From: JACVRW01 sp046735115
Lineage (GTDB): Bacteria; Actinomycetota; Thermoleophilia; Solirubrobacterales; Thermoleophilaceae
NCBI GenBank assembly: GCA_046735115.1
Contig: JBKPSR010000168.1
Coordinates: 1-8,383, forward strand
Direction: 5' to 3'
Length of the DNA: 8,383 bases
The notes below the pieces were generated by a model. It made no database searches and was not told the origin of the DNA. It saw only the letters and a list, made by a program, of their open reading frames with translations. Every line of letters starts with the position of its first letter. The first letter of the stretch is position 1. The position numbers and the translations under genes were made by a program. This document shows positions 1 through 5,587 of the stretch, in pieces.

Positions 1-1016
1 AAGCCGGTGGCCTCACAGAGCGCGAACACGAGGATCTTCGCGAACACGACCGCGATCAACAGACCGGCGCCGAGCGCCGCCCCTTCGTCGATCACGGTCG
101 TGAGCTGATCGGTTCCGGTGAACAGCGTCAGCGGCAGCGCCACGCCGACCAGCCCGAAGCCGACTCCCCCGATCGCCGAGCGAAGAATCGTCCGATTGCC
201 GAGCCGAGCGGCGAGCCGCGTGAAGACCGCGACCGCGACCATCGTGATCAGCGCCAGCGTCCCGGCGGCCAGGCCCAGGGGAACGGCCGCCAGCAGCTGC
301 CAGTCCTCGTACTTAAACGACGGCACCGAGTAGATCCCGACGAACGTCGACCCCGCGATCGGAAAATACACCGCGAACGCGACCGTCGAGGCCAGCAGAC
401 CCCCGACCAGCGTCTCCGAGAAGCGAGCGCCCTTCGGACGCGCAAGCTCGAGCACCAGAATCGTGGCCAAGATCGGAGCCGACAACAGGCCGCCGTACGC
501 TGCGGACATTCCGGTGAGCGTGTTCGTGTGCCGCATGTCCTCGCTGAGTTGCTTCCGCTCCGAGACCCAGGTTCCCAGCCCGCCCCCCATCAGCCCCAGT
601 CCGCCCTCCGGCCCGAGGCTCGCACCGCCGGCCAGCGACACAAGCGATACGGCAACCGCCTTCGGGGCCGTGGAGGGCTCGACACGCTGTTCCTTCAGCT
701 CTTGGACGGTGCCGGGCAACTTGCCCGGAAGCCGAAACAGCCGTCGAAGCACGCCGACGAGCATCCCGGCGGCCGCGGTCACCGCCACCCACCAGAGGCT
801 CCCATCGAACCAGCCGGGGTTCTTCGGAAGCGTGAACCAGAGGTCGGTCCCGCCCTTAACCAACCCCAAAAACGCCAGGCTGGCGAACGCTAGGACCACC
901 CCGAAGAACGCGGCATACCCCATCAGCCGCCAGAACCCCGGCGACCGCGTCAACGCCACACCGTCGGGGTCTGGCGGCGACCCCTGGCCGGAGCCGGGAC
1001 GCGGCCCCGCGCTCAC
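1..1016 (-). CDS. ClC-family chloride channel or H+/Cl- antiporter, 3' end outside the window
   Basis: An open frame on the minus strand runs from a GTG at 1016-1014 to the window edge (338 codons, no stop), so the protein is cut at its C-terminal side. ClC proteins are dimeric membrane proteins that move chloride by channel or proton-coupled exchange. Hydrophobic helices lie at about residues 28-55, 74-92, 117-130, 163-190, 201-221, 241-268 and 280-330. The diagnostic signature is at residues 132-141, ASLGPEGGLG, equivalent to the family GREGP motif. Glu137 matches the gating/proton glutamate. The first selectivity-filter motif (GSGIP in typical members) is poorly matched: the aligned stretch is PGKLPGTVQE at 98-107, without the usual serine. 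The frame ends in CEATGF, where family members normally continue into the GxFxP filter loop. The start is uncertain: no good ribosome-binding site is visible, and an upstream ATG at 1030-1028 hits a stop after five codons. Third-position G/C preference is strong throughout. Confidence 0.9.
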   Translation of the reverse strand, partial: MSAGPRPGSGQGSPPDPDGVALTRSPGFWRLMGYAAFFGVVLAFASLAFLGLVKGGTDLWFTLPKNPGWFDGSLWWVAVTAAAGMLVGVLRRLFRLPGKLPGTVQELKEQRVEPSTAPKAVAVSLVSLAGGASLGPEGGLGLMGGGLGTWVSERKQLSEDMRHTNTLTGMSAAYGGLLSAPILATILVLELARPKGARFSETLVGGLLASTVAFAVYFPIAGSTFVGIYSVPSFKYEDWQLLAAVPLGLAAGTLALITMVAVAVFTRLAARLGNRTILRSAIGGVGFGLVGVALPLTLFTGTDQLTTVIDEGAALGAGLLIAVVFAKILVFALCEATG

Positions 1017-1026
1017 GAACGAGCGA

Positions 1027-1191
1027 TCATCGCCGGGCCGCCGGGTCGGCGACGGTAGGCTCGCCTGCCTCCAGTCGCAGCGCCTTAGCAGTTACGGGCA
1101 GCACACCGCGGCCGCTCCAATCCGAGCTCACCGCCTCGCTCTGGCTCGTCCCGACGCGGACCAGAACACCGGGCCTGCCTGACGCGCACAC
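1027..1191 (-). CDS. Doubtful small ORF just upstream of the ClC gene
   Basis: A 54-residue frame starting at GTG 1191-1189, with a weak GAGG ribosome-binding-like sequence five bases before it. It ends at TGA 1029-1027, ten bases before the ClC start. Third positions are mostly G or C, and the close spacing would suit an upstream partner of the ClC gene. The product (starting VCASGRPGVLVRVG) matches no family I recognise and has no membrane segment or clear motif. In GC-rich DNA, open frames of this length arise by chance. The frame also stays open upstream to 1290, where it reads through the inverted repeat. Treat it as a candidate only. Confidence 0.2.
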   Translation of the reverse strand: MCASGRPGVLVRVGTSQSEAVSSDWSGRGVLPVTAKALRLEAGEPTVADPAARR

Positions 1192-1202
1192 TGTTTCCTC
1201 AT

Positions 1203-1259
1203 GTGGTGCGGTTCGCACTCGAGCGATGGCACATACTACCCGCGCGGGGGTAGCACCAC
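1203..1259. repeat. Inverted repeat with an inner GC-rich hairpin
   Basis: The outer arms GTGGTGC (1203-1209) and GCACCAC (1253-1259) are perfectly complementary. An inner hairpin CTACCC (1236-1241) / GGGTAG (1248-1253) stacks almost directly on the right arm, sharing base 1253. A competing hairpin GTGCG-GTT-CGCAC lies at 1206-1218. The element is about 190 bases before the ClC start on the minus strand, so it could be a leader structure or a terminator of upstream transcription. The seven-base outer stem recalls a tRNA acceptor, but the enclosed 57 bases cannot make a cloverleaf. Confidence 0.4.
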
Positions 1260-1400
1260 GAAGCCGTCGAGTTACCGGCCACGGACGCACATCGACGCCC
1301 TGACCGCGTCCCGTGGCGTCGGGCCTCTCACGCGAGGCGCGCCACGCTCAAGCTCTGACCAGCAACCACCAACGCCGCTGCACGCGTCGCTTCGAGCACG

Positions 1401-1433
1401 CTGGGGAGGCCGGTCTGTGACCGGTCTTCCCAG
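1401..1433 (-). terminator. Strong hairpin with 15-bp stem, likely terminator of the minus-strand fragment at 1445
   Basis: Positions 1401-1415 pair with 1419-1433 around a three-base TGT loop. Read as plus-strand RNA, all 15 pairs form, two of them G-U. Read as minus-strand RNA, the same two positions become A-C mismatches, leaving 13 pairs. The hairpin begins 12 bases beyond the stop codon of the minus-strand fragment ending at 1445, the usual place for a terminator. No U tract follows on either strand; U-less terminators are common in actinobacteria. The orientation is therefore inferred from position, not from a tail. Confidence 0.5.
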
Positions 1434-1444
1434 TCACTCCAAAC

Positions 1445-1606
1445 TCATGGATTCGCTGGCGCGAAGAAGACGAAGGCGATTCGCTCGGGCTGGCCCGGAA
1501 AGGTGAACCGGCACTCGACGAGCCTCCCCTGCTGCTCGAGGCCAGGGTTCGGTTCGACGAGGATCTCACCGCCGACGGTCGCGACCGCACCCGCCCGGAT
1601 GGCCCT
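1445..1606 (-). pseudogene. 3' fragment of an unidentified protein gene
   Basis: The minus frame ending at TGA 1447-1445 encodes GGEILVEPNPGLEQQGRLVE, then CRFTFPGQPERIAFVFFAPA, with codons strongly ending in G or C and an ordinary mixed composition. That is unlike the Arg/Ala/Pro-rich shadow frames around it. The part upstream of about 1606 becomes an arginine-rich shadow of the integrase pseudogene's 3' end. So the sequence looks like the last ~50 codons of a gene whose 5' part was lost at the integrase junction. A GTG at 1639-1637, overlapping the integrase stop, could in principle start a 64-residue protein here. The basic first 20 residues make that less likely. A hairpin lies just after the stop. 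The family was not recognised; the alternating hydrophobic pattern suggests beta strands. Confidence 0.45.
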
Positions 1607-1610
1607 GCGC

Positions 1611-1625
1611 GGCGCTAGGCGCCGA
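1611..1625. repeat. Short perfect hairpin just after the integrase pseudogene stop
   Basis: CGGCGC (1611-1616) and GCGCCG (1620-1625) flank the three-base loop TAG. It lies 11 bases beyond the pseudogene stop codon on the minus strand. It could have been the terminator of that integrase or part of its recombination site. Confidence 0.4.
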
Positions 1626-1635
1626 ACTCGCCGCC

Positions 1636-2215
1636 TCACACCTCCCGTAGCCCGGCCGCCGGTGCCCGCCCGGCGAGCCACGTATCGACCTGCGCGACCG
1701 CCCGCTCGTAGGCATCCGCGAACAAGTGGCCGTACACCTTCGTGGTCGTCTTGTGTCGGCGTGGCCCATGAGTTGAGCCACCCGGAGGATGTCGACGCCA
1801 GCGGCCATCAGTGCGCTCGCGAAGTGGTGCCGGGCCGAGTGCATCGTGTACGGCTCGAGCTCGGCGGCCTGCCACGCCTCGCGCGCCCTGGCCCGGACCG
1901 CCGTCGGATTGAACGGCACCGTGGCCGTCTCGCCGAACACCAGGTCGTCGCCGCGACGGCCGGTTCGCAGCAGGTGCTCGCGGAGCACTGGGCGCAGCGG
2001 GCCGATGATCGGCACCGCCCTCCGCGCCTTGGCGCTCTTGGCTCCCTGCTCGCCGTCGACGTCGGCCCAACCGCGGCGGACATGGATCAGGCCGGCCCGC
2101 AGGTCCAGGCCGGTGACCCGCAGCGCCCGCAGCTCGCCTCTCCGCAACCCGCCGTAGAACGCTGTCGCCCAGAGCGCCCGGTCGCTGTCGTCGGCGTGTA
2201 GCGGCGCGCTCCACG
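1636..2215 (-). pseudogene. Tyrosine recombinase (integrase) pseudogene: 5'-truncated and frameshifted
   Basis: Two minus-strand frames together encode the catalytic domain of a phage-type tyrosine recombinase. The first carries DRALWATAFYGGLRRGELRA with the first catalytic Arg, a Lys in KSAKARRAVPI, the HSARHHFAS box (H-x-x-R) and LMGHAD. At 1752-1753 the frame changes, and homology resumes in the other frame with TTTKVYGHLFADAYERA, which holds the catalytic Tyr; the stop is at 1638-1636. Adding one base after GACAC restores a continuous domain, so a single-base deletion is the simplest cause. The whole N-terminal arm-binding and core-binding part, roughly 200 residues, is missing; homology fades above about 2205-2215. 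The minus frame stays open to 2279, but that start lies only 24 bases from the divergent NTF2 gene. Compared with the intact integrase at 4373 it is clearly related but well diverged, so it comes from another element and is not a recent duplicate. A sequencing error could explain the frameshift but not the truncation. Confidence 0.85.
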
Positions 2216-2256
2216 GGTGCCGCACAGAATCGGCGAGCCGCACCAAGCGCCGCTCC

Positions 2257-2268
2257 TTGCATGGAAAG
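2257..2268 (+). repeat. Upstream motif copy 1 (TTGCATGGAAAG) before the first NTF2-like gene
   Basis: A 12-base sequence repeated exactly at 2918-2929. Each copy precedes an NTF2-like gene, ending 34 bases before the start codon here. It sits at the place where integrase homology has ended, so it also marks the edge of the NTF2 unit. A promoter or operator role is possible. The distance to a possible -10-like GATACT (2290-2295) is too long for a standard sigma-70 promoter. Confidence 0.45.
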
Positions 2269-2302
2269 GGGCACTCCACCCGGCCGCGAGATACTGATGG
2301 CG

Positions 2303-2881
2303 ATGTCGCAGGAGAGCGTCGAGAGCTTGCACGGGACCCGGATCGCGCTCCGTCCTCTTAGTGAAAGAGCGAGGCGGTGCCGGAGCCTTGATCAGCACGT
2401 CTACGTCCGCTTTCCCGCCCTTTACCGCCTGCTCGCCGACGCCCTCGCGCGGCTGCCGCCGCGCTCTCGGCTTCGGCGGCTGATGCTCGCTCGCGCTGTA
2501 CGTCTCGCATACGCGGCAGCCAACCGTCGCGACTTCGACGTCGTTCTCGTCGGCTGGGATCCCGGGAGCGAGTATCGCCCCAGCAGTGACCTGATGCCCC
2601 CTGACGCGGAGCCGGTCTTTCACGGCCATGACGGATACCTCCAGCTCTGGCGGTATTGGCTCGATGCATTCGAGGACATCCGGTGGGACCCCGAAGAAGT
2701 GCTCGACTTCGGAGACAGGTTTCTCGTCACCACCGAGCAGAAGGGACATGGATCCGGCAGCGGCGTGGCGGTAAGCGAGCCGGTATTCCAGCTCTTCAAG
2801 CTCCGGCGGGGCTTGGTCATCCGGCAACAGGACTTCCTGGACCGCTCCAACGCACTCGAGGCCGCCAGCTTGCCGGACTAG
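2303..2881 (+). CDS. NTF2/SnoaL-like domain protein (192 aa)
   Basis: The protein begins MSQESVE and ends NALEAASLPD, both hallmarks of the NTF2/SnoaL-like families abundant in Thermoleophilia. Residues 1-70 form an Arg/Leu-rich extension (HVYVRFPALYRLLADALARL). An NTF2-like cone fold is expected from about 71 to 188: the helix AVRLAYAAANRRDFDVVLVG, the strand with DPGSEYR, the FHGHDGYLQLWRYWLDAF helix, the DPEEVLDFGDRFLV strand, and terminal strands ending in the LEAA tail. Such folds serve as small-molecule isomerases, hydrolases or binding proteins. No catalytic residues are certain, so no reaction is assigned. I chose ATG 2303 because MSQE matches its neighbour at 2956. ATG 2297 and ATG 2261 lie in the same frame, but the latter overlaps the upstream repeat. 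No Shine-Dalgarno is visible; GATACT at 2290-2295 is placed as for a leaderless mRNA. A hairpin follows the stop. Confidence 0.85.
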   Translation: MSQESVESLHGTRIALRPLSERARRCRSLDQHVYVRFPALYRLLADALARLPPRSRLRRLMLARAVRLAYAAANRRDFDVVLVGWDPGSEYRPSSDLMPPDAEPVFHGHDGYLQLWRYWLDAFEDIRWDPEEVLDFGDRFLVTTEQKGHGSGSGVAVSEPVFQLFKLRRGLVIRQQDFLDRSNALEAASLPD

Positions 2882-2882
2882 C

Positions 2883-2913
2883 GGAGTGCCGCTGTGGACG
2901 AGAGCAGCACTCC
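2883..2913 (+). terminator. Hairpin after the first NTF2-like gene, loop GTGGACGAG
   Basis: The stem 2883-2893 pairs with 2903-2913 (11 positions, one C-A mismatch) around a nine-base loop. It starts two bases after the stop codon, so a terminator or 3' processing role is likely. A related hairpin lies at 4015-4044. It has the same TGGACGA in the loop and a G-C to C-G exchange in the stem that keeps pairing. No U tract follows. Confidence 0.6.
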
Positions 2914-2917
2914 CGCG

Positions 2918-2929
2918 TTGCATGGAAAG
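2918..2929 (+). repeat. Upstream motif copy 2 (TTGCATGGAAAG) before the second NTF2-like gene
   Basis: This is the exact second copy of the 12-mer at 2257-2268, ending 26 bases before the start codon at 2956. Further similarity lies between motif and gene: a GGC three bases on, CGAGAGACTG here against CGAGATACTG in copy 1, then ATGTCGCA. The similarity thus covers the whole upstream region and not the 12-mer alone. Confidence 0.5.
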
Positions 2930-2955
2930 CGGCGTTGGCGAGAGACTGCGTGGAG

Positions 2956-3357
2956 ATGTCGCAAGAGAACATGGCCGTCCTGGGGAGGGCACTCGACGCT
3001 TTCAATCGGCGTGACAGGGCCGCGTGGTTGGTGCTCAATGACCCTGAGGTCGAAGTCATTCCCGCCCGGGACTGGCCCGAGTCCGATGCAATCCGTGGTC
3101 GCGAAGCTGTCTGGGACTTCTATGTCGGGGTCATCGGGGCCTTGCGTGATGGTGTCCTTGAAGACGTCGAACTTGTCGAGGCCGGAGACGACGGCGTCGT
3201 CCAGCACTTGCGGGGTGAGCTGCAAGGCACGGAGAGCGGTGCATCGGTCGTGTTCAGCTACTGGTCGGTCACCACGTTCCGCAATGGGAGGCTGCTGCGG
3301 GTCAACTGGTTCACCGAACGAGGCGAGGCCCTCGAAGCCGCCGGGCTGCGGGAATAG
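2956..3357 (+). CDS. NTF2/SnoaL-like domain protein (133 aa)
   Basis: The protein begins MSQENMAVLGRALDAFNRRD and ends in ERGEALEAAGLRE, the typical start and end of the single-domain NTF2/SnoaL-like proteins of actinobacteria. At 133 residues it is the usual length for one complete alpha+beta cone. Visible parts are helix 1 (6-20), the DPEVEVIPARDWPESD strand and loop (29-44), the RGREAVWDFYVGVIGAL helix (47-63), and strands at about 68-77, 79-90, 97-109 and 112-119. The hydrophobic cavity suggests binding or turnover of a small molecule; substrate unknown. The start follows GGAG with no spacing, so a normal Shine-Dalgarno reading is impossible. GAGACT at 2942-2947 resembles a -10 of a leaderless transcript. 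An ATG at 2971 is an alternative, but the MSQEN consensus favours 2956. It lies 74 bases after the first NTF2-like gene, with that gene's hairpin between. It faces the secreted-protein gene ending at 3417. Confidence 0.88.
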   Translation: MSQENMAVLGRALDAFNRRDRAAWLVLNDPEVEVIPARDWPESDAIRGREAVWDFYVGVIGALRDGVLEDVELVEAGDDGVVQHLRGELQGTESGASVVFSYWSVTTFRNGRLLRVNWFTERGEALEAAGLRE

Positions 3358-3362
3358 GCGAT

Positions 3363-3440
3363 GTCGCAGTCGTGGGCGCGCCCGCGCTCCGAAGGGTGAG
3401 CGCGCGGGAGACCTCGCTATTGCGGGGGAACGACTGCGAC
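3363..3440. repeat. 10-bp inverted repeat between convergent genes
   Basis: GTCGCAGTCG (3363-3372) and CGACTGCGAC (3431-3440) are perfectly complementary. Inside them, CCCGCGC (3381-3387) pairs with GCGCGGG (3402-3408). Together they can fold into a nested hairpin spanning the gap between the converging NTF2-like gene and secreted-protein gene, consistent with a bidirectional terminator. The right arm lies inside the last codons of the minus-strand gene. Confidence 0.5.
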
Positions 3441-3839
3441 TACGACGGTCAGGTCGCTGACGTTGCCGTCCTCCTCGAAGTGCTGAGTGCACGTGAAGGA
3501 CTCCAATCCCGCCTTGTTGCCGTAGCTCTTCGCGAAGCTGAAGGTCTGGCCGTCAAAGGTCGCGGTGCCGGAGATAGACAGCGTTATCACGGTTTCGCCG
3601 GTCGAGGTAAAGCCTCCGGTCGCCTCTGCAGGCTTGGGACCGACGATTGAGATTTCGCCAATCTCCTCGCAGTTGAACGTCCCGAAGTCAAACAGTCCTT
3701 GGCCCTGCGGTGAGGCCGCCGGAGCCGGAGCTGCAGCCACCGCCAACAGCGCAATGCTGCCCAGTGTTGAGGCCGCTAACGCGGTCCTTCGCAGGACCGA
3801 GGCGACAACCGCCGGTAGAAGTAGTCTGCGCCCGATCAT
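3417..3839 (-). CDS. Small secreted protein of unknown function (140 aa)
   Basis: The start is ATG 3839-3837, six bases after a clear AAGGAG (3851-3846); the same frame is open upstream to 4196 but that part is non-coding in character. Residues 1-42 form a long signal peptide: a basic start MIGRRLLLP, then a hydrophobic stretch ending AVAAAPAPAA, with likely Sec cleavage after an Ala near residue 41. The mature part (about 98 residues) is rich in Gly, Thr, Ser and Val with alternating hydrophobics, for example GETVITLSISGTATFDGQTF, so a beta-sandwich is likely. Only two cysteines occur, Cys57 (FNCEE) and Cys117 (FTCTQH), which would form one disulfide outside the cell. The protein ends TVVVAVVPPQ. 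I do not recognise the family. The gene opposes the NTF2-like genes and sits between the second NTF2-like gene and a broken copy of an NTF2-like 3' end, so it may have been inserted there. Confidence 0.75.
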   Translation of the reverse strand: MIGRRLLLPAVVASVLRRTALAASTLGSIALLAVAAAPAPAASPQGQGLFDFGTFNCEEIGEISIVGPKPAEATGGFTSTGETVITLSISGTATFDGQTFSFAKSYGNKAGLESFTCTQHFEEDGNVSDLTVVVAVVPPQ

Positions 3840-3845
3840 GACCCG

Positions 3846-3851
3846 CTCCTT
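3846..3851 (-). promoter_or_regulatory. Ribosome-binding site AAGGAG that fixes the secreted-protein start
   Basis: On the minus strand AAGGAG is followed by a six-base spacer and ATG 3839. This selects a start directly before a signal peptide and argues against the longer in-frame extension. Confidence 0.75.
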
Positions 3852-3977
3852 GTTTGTGATGACCAACGTGAGGGCGACGCTACGCCGGGGTCGGCGCCGC
3901 GACATCGGGGTCACCTCTAAGAAGGCATCCGTGCTAGCCCCAGATTTATGACTCCGCTTCAAGCGATGACTGGCAAG

Positions 3978-4010
3978 GAGCCCTCGAAGCCGCCCGGGCT
4001 GCGGGAGGAG
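3978..4010 (+). pseudogene. Remnant of an NTF2-like gene 3' end
   Basis: Bases 3980-3994 are identical to 3328-3342 near the end of the second NTF2-like gene. One extra C (3995) follows, then 3996-4006 is identical to 3343-3353. These bases encode the conserved LEAAGLRE tail. The extra C breaks the frame and the TAG stop is gone. Upstream homology is not evident, so only the last 30 or so bases of a third unit survive, followed by its 3' hairpin at 4015-4044. Confidence 0.65.
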
Positions 4011-4014
4011 GCGA

Positions 4015-4044
4015 GACTGCCGCTTTGGACGACAAGCGGCAGTC
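4015..4044 (+). terminator. Perfect 11-bp hairpin with loop TGGACGAC after the NTF2-like remnant
   Basis: GACTGCCGCTT (4015-4025) and AAGCGGCAGTC (4034-4044) pair perfectly around an eight-base loop. The position after the NTF2-like remnant, the loop and the stem layout match the hairpin at 2883-2913. The structure survives although its gene is gone. No U tract follows. Confidence 0.65.
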
Positions 4045-4190
4045 ACTTGTGATCGGGGCGTCCGCGCCGCGCGGTGGCCGCTAAGCAGGGTCGAGGCGAG
4101 CATCACGAGCCGCCGTCGGCACCGGGGGCCATCCCCGGTCAGCACGCACCGCGCCGAAGTCGCGCCGAAAGCGCCCCGGAAATCAGCCGG

Positions 4191-4210
4191 GGTCAACCGG
4201 GGTCAACCGG
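4191..4210. repeat. Tandem direct repeat, two copies of GGTCAACCGG
   Basis: GGTCAACCGG occurs at 4191-4200 and again at 4201-4210, with a further CCGG just before. Unit length is 10 bases, about one helix turn. It lies about 160 bases downstream of the integrase stop, where phage-type attP regions often carry repeated arm-binding sites for the integrase N-terminal domain. That role is inference. Confidence 0.5.
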
Positions 4211-4372
4211 AGTGAAGACCCCGCCCGGCGATGGCCGGCGGTGACGCGGAATCCCGCTTCAGAAGTGGAATCCTCGCTGCTAGAGCCACACCGGGCCGAC
4301 CGGGCGGGGAAGTACCGCCACGGGGATTCGAAGTCCAGCCCGGGGCGCGCTGTAGAGCCAAAACCCGCACGG

Positions 4373-5587
4373 CTACGCGGCGCCCTCTCCGCTGTCGCCC
4401 GCTAGGGCCCGGTCGGGGGCGGCGTCGGCTTCCCGCACTTTTTCCCGCACCGGCTCGGCGGCACGCGCCAGGTAGGCGTCCAAGCTGCGCACGACCTCTG
4501 CCTCGTGGCCGGGGAACATGTGGCCGTAGCGGTCGAGCGTGATCGTCACGGACGCATGGCCCATGTATGTGCTGAGCGCCTTGACGTTGACGCCCGCCGC
4601 GATCATCAGCGACGCGAACGTGTGGCGGCACTCGTGCAGCCCGATCGGCTCGAGCTTCGCGGCCTTCCACGCCGCCCGCGCACGCCTGCGCACCGTCGAC
4701 GGCACGAAGGGGGCGGTAGCCGTCGAGCCGAACACGAACCCCGCGCCGCCCGTCCTCATGCGGTGCTCCACGAGACAGTCCCGCAGCGGGGCCGCGATCG
4801 GCACGTCGCGCTTGCCGGCGCGGGTCTTGACCGCGATGGCGTCCTCGTTGTCATCCCATGCCCTCACGACGCGAATCACGCCTTGTGCCAGATCGACCGC
4901 GGACCAGTCGAGCGCCCGCAACTCGCCGCGCCGGAGGCCCGCGTAGAACGCGGTGGCCCACAACGCCCGGTCCTCCATCGGCAGAGCCTCCAGCAACGCG
5001 ACCGCCCCAGCCGGGCTGGCCACGTGGTCACGTCGGCCCTCGGCCCGTGGGAGCTCGAGCCCGCGAGTCGGGTTGTCTGCCACCTGCTCGCGCTTCACCG
5101 CGTAGCGGTAGACCGCCTGCAACGGGTTGACCGTGTTCTTGATCGTGGACGGGTCGAGCCCCTCGGACAGCCACTTGTCGACGAGAGCCTGTATGTCCTT
5201 GCGCTGGATCTCGCCCAAAGGCTCGGAACCGAGCTTGGGCAGCACCCGCAGCCGTAAGCAGCGCTCATAGCCGCGAATGGCGGACGGCTTGTACCGCTCG
5301 CCGTTGCGGTTGCGGACGTGACCCCGCCTGGCGCCATCTATGAACGCCGCTGCGGCCTCTCGGAGCGTTACACGCGACTGTCGCGGTATCACACCGTGCC
5401 TGAGCGCCTTGGACGCCTCGGCGTGCCAATTCTTCGCGTCGTGCTCCGTTGCGAAGCTCTTACGGATCAGCCGTTGCTCGCGCTTGCTCCAGACGCTGGC
5501 GCGGTAGGACGGCTGGCACTTGCAGCGGCCCTTGCGCTTCGCGGGGCAAGAGCGGGCGTGGCGGACTTCGATTCCGGCGGCGGGCAT
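4373..5587 (-). CDS. Site-specific tyrosine recombinase (integrase), intact, 404 aa
   Basis: A full-length phage/ICE-type integrase that would catalyse recombination between an element and its chromosomal attachment site. Residues 5-62 are the N-terminal arm-binding region, with a Cys motif (RSCPAKRKGRCKC, Cys14, Cys22, Cys24) typical of actinobacterial integrases. Residues about 73-165 are the SAM-like core-binding domain. The catalytic domain covers about 190-375. All catalytic positions are present: Arg219 (GLRRGEL), Lys254 (VKTRAGKR), His318 and Arg321 (HECRHTF), His344 (YMGHAS), and nucleophile Tyr354 (LDRYGHM). The C-terminal 30 residues are charged and probably disordered. The start ATG 5587-5585 shares a base with the stop of a 12-codon leader ORF (TGATG), so translation is probably coupled to it. 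The gene is the last of a minus-strand operon with an excisionase-like gene. Length and complete active site indicate function. Confidence 0.95.
   Translation of the reverse strand: MPAAGIEVRHARSCPAKRKGRCKCQPSYRASVWSKREQRLIRKSFATEHDAKNWHAEASKALRHGVIPRQSRVTLREAAAAFIDGARRGHVRNRNGERYKPSAIRGYERCLRLRVLPKLGSEPLGEIQRKDIQALVDKWLSEGLDPSTIKNTVNPLQAVYRYAVKREQVADNPTRGLELPRAEGRRDHVASPAGAVALLEALPMEDRALWATAFYAGLRRGELRALDWSAVDLAQGVIRVVRAWDDNEDAIAVKTRAGKRDVPIAAPLRDCLVEHRMRTGGAGFVFGSTATAPFVPSTVRRRARAAWKAAKLEPIGLHECRHTFASLMIAAGVNVKALSTYMGHASVTITLDRYGHMFPGHEAEVVRSLDAYLARAAEPVREKVREADAAPDRALAGDSGEGAA

Larger units (their letters stand above)
1017..1444. other. Gene-poor interval upstream of the ClC gene
   Basis: About 430 bases without a convincing gene. 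It lies upstream of the minus-strand ClC gene and downstream of the decayed patch at 1445-2215. It contains a doubtful 54-codon minus ORF (1027-1191), an inverted-repeat structure at 1203-1259, and a 15-bp-stem hairpin at 1401-1433. I checked the minus strand for a fluoride riboswitch, which often precedes fluoride-exporting ClC genes, and did not find its conserved blocks. No tRNA was found. Confidence 0.6.
3840..4372. other. Gene-free interval between the secreted-protein gene and the integrase
   Basis: About 530 bases with no believable gene. In order it holds the ribosome-binding site of the secreted-protein gene (3846-3851), a broken NTF2-like 3' end (3978-4010) with its hairpin (4015-4044), and a hairpin ACCGGGG/CCCCGGT (4121-4127/4133-4139). 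These are followed by a hairpin CCCCGG/CCGGGG (4174-4179/4187-4192), a tandem 10-bp repeat (4191-4210), and a hairpin CCGGC-GATG-GCCGG (4225-4238). The stretch after the integrase stop (4372 down to about 4200 on the minus strand) is where an attachment site would be expected. No tRNA end was recognised there. Confidence 0.6.
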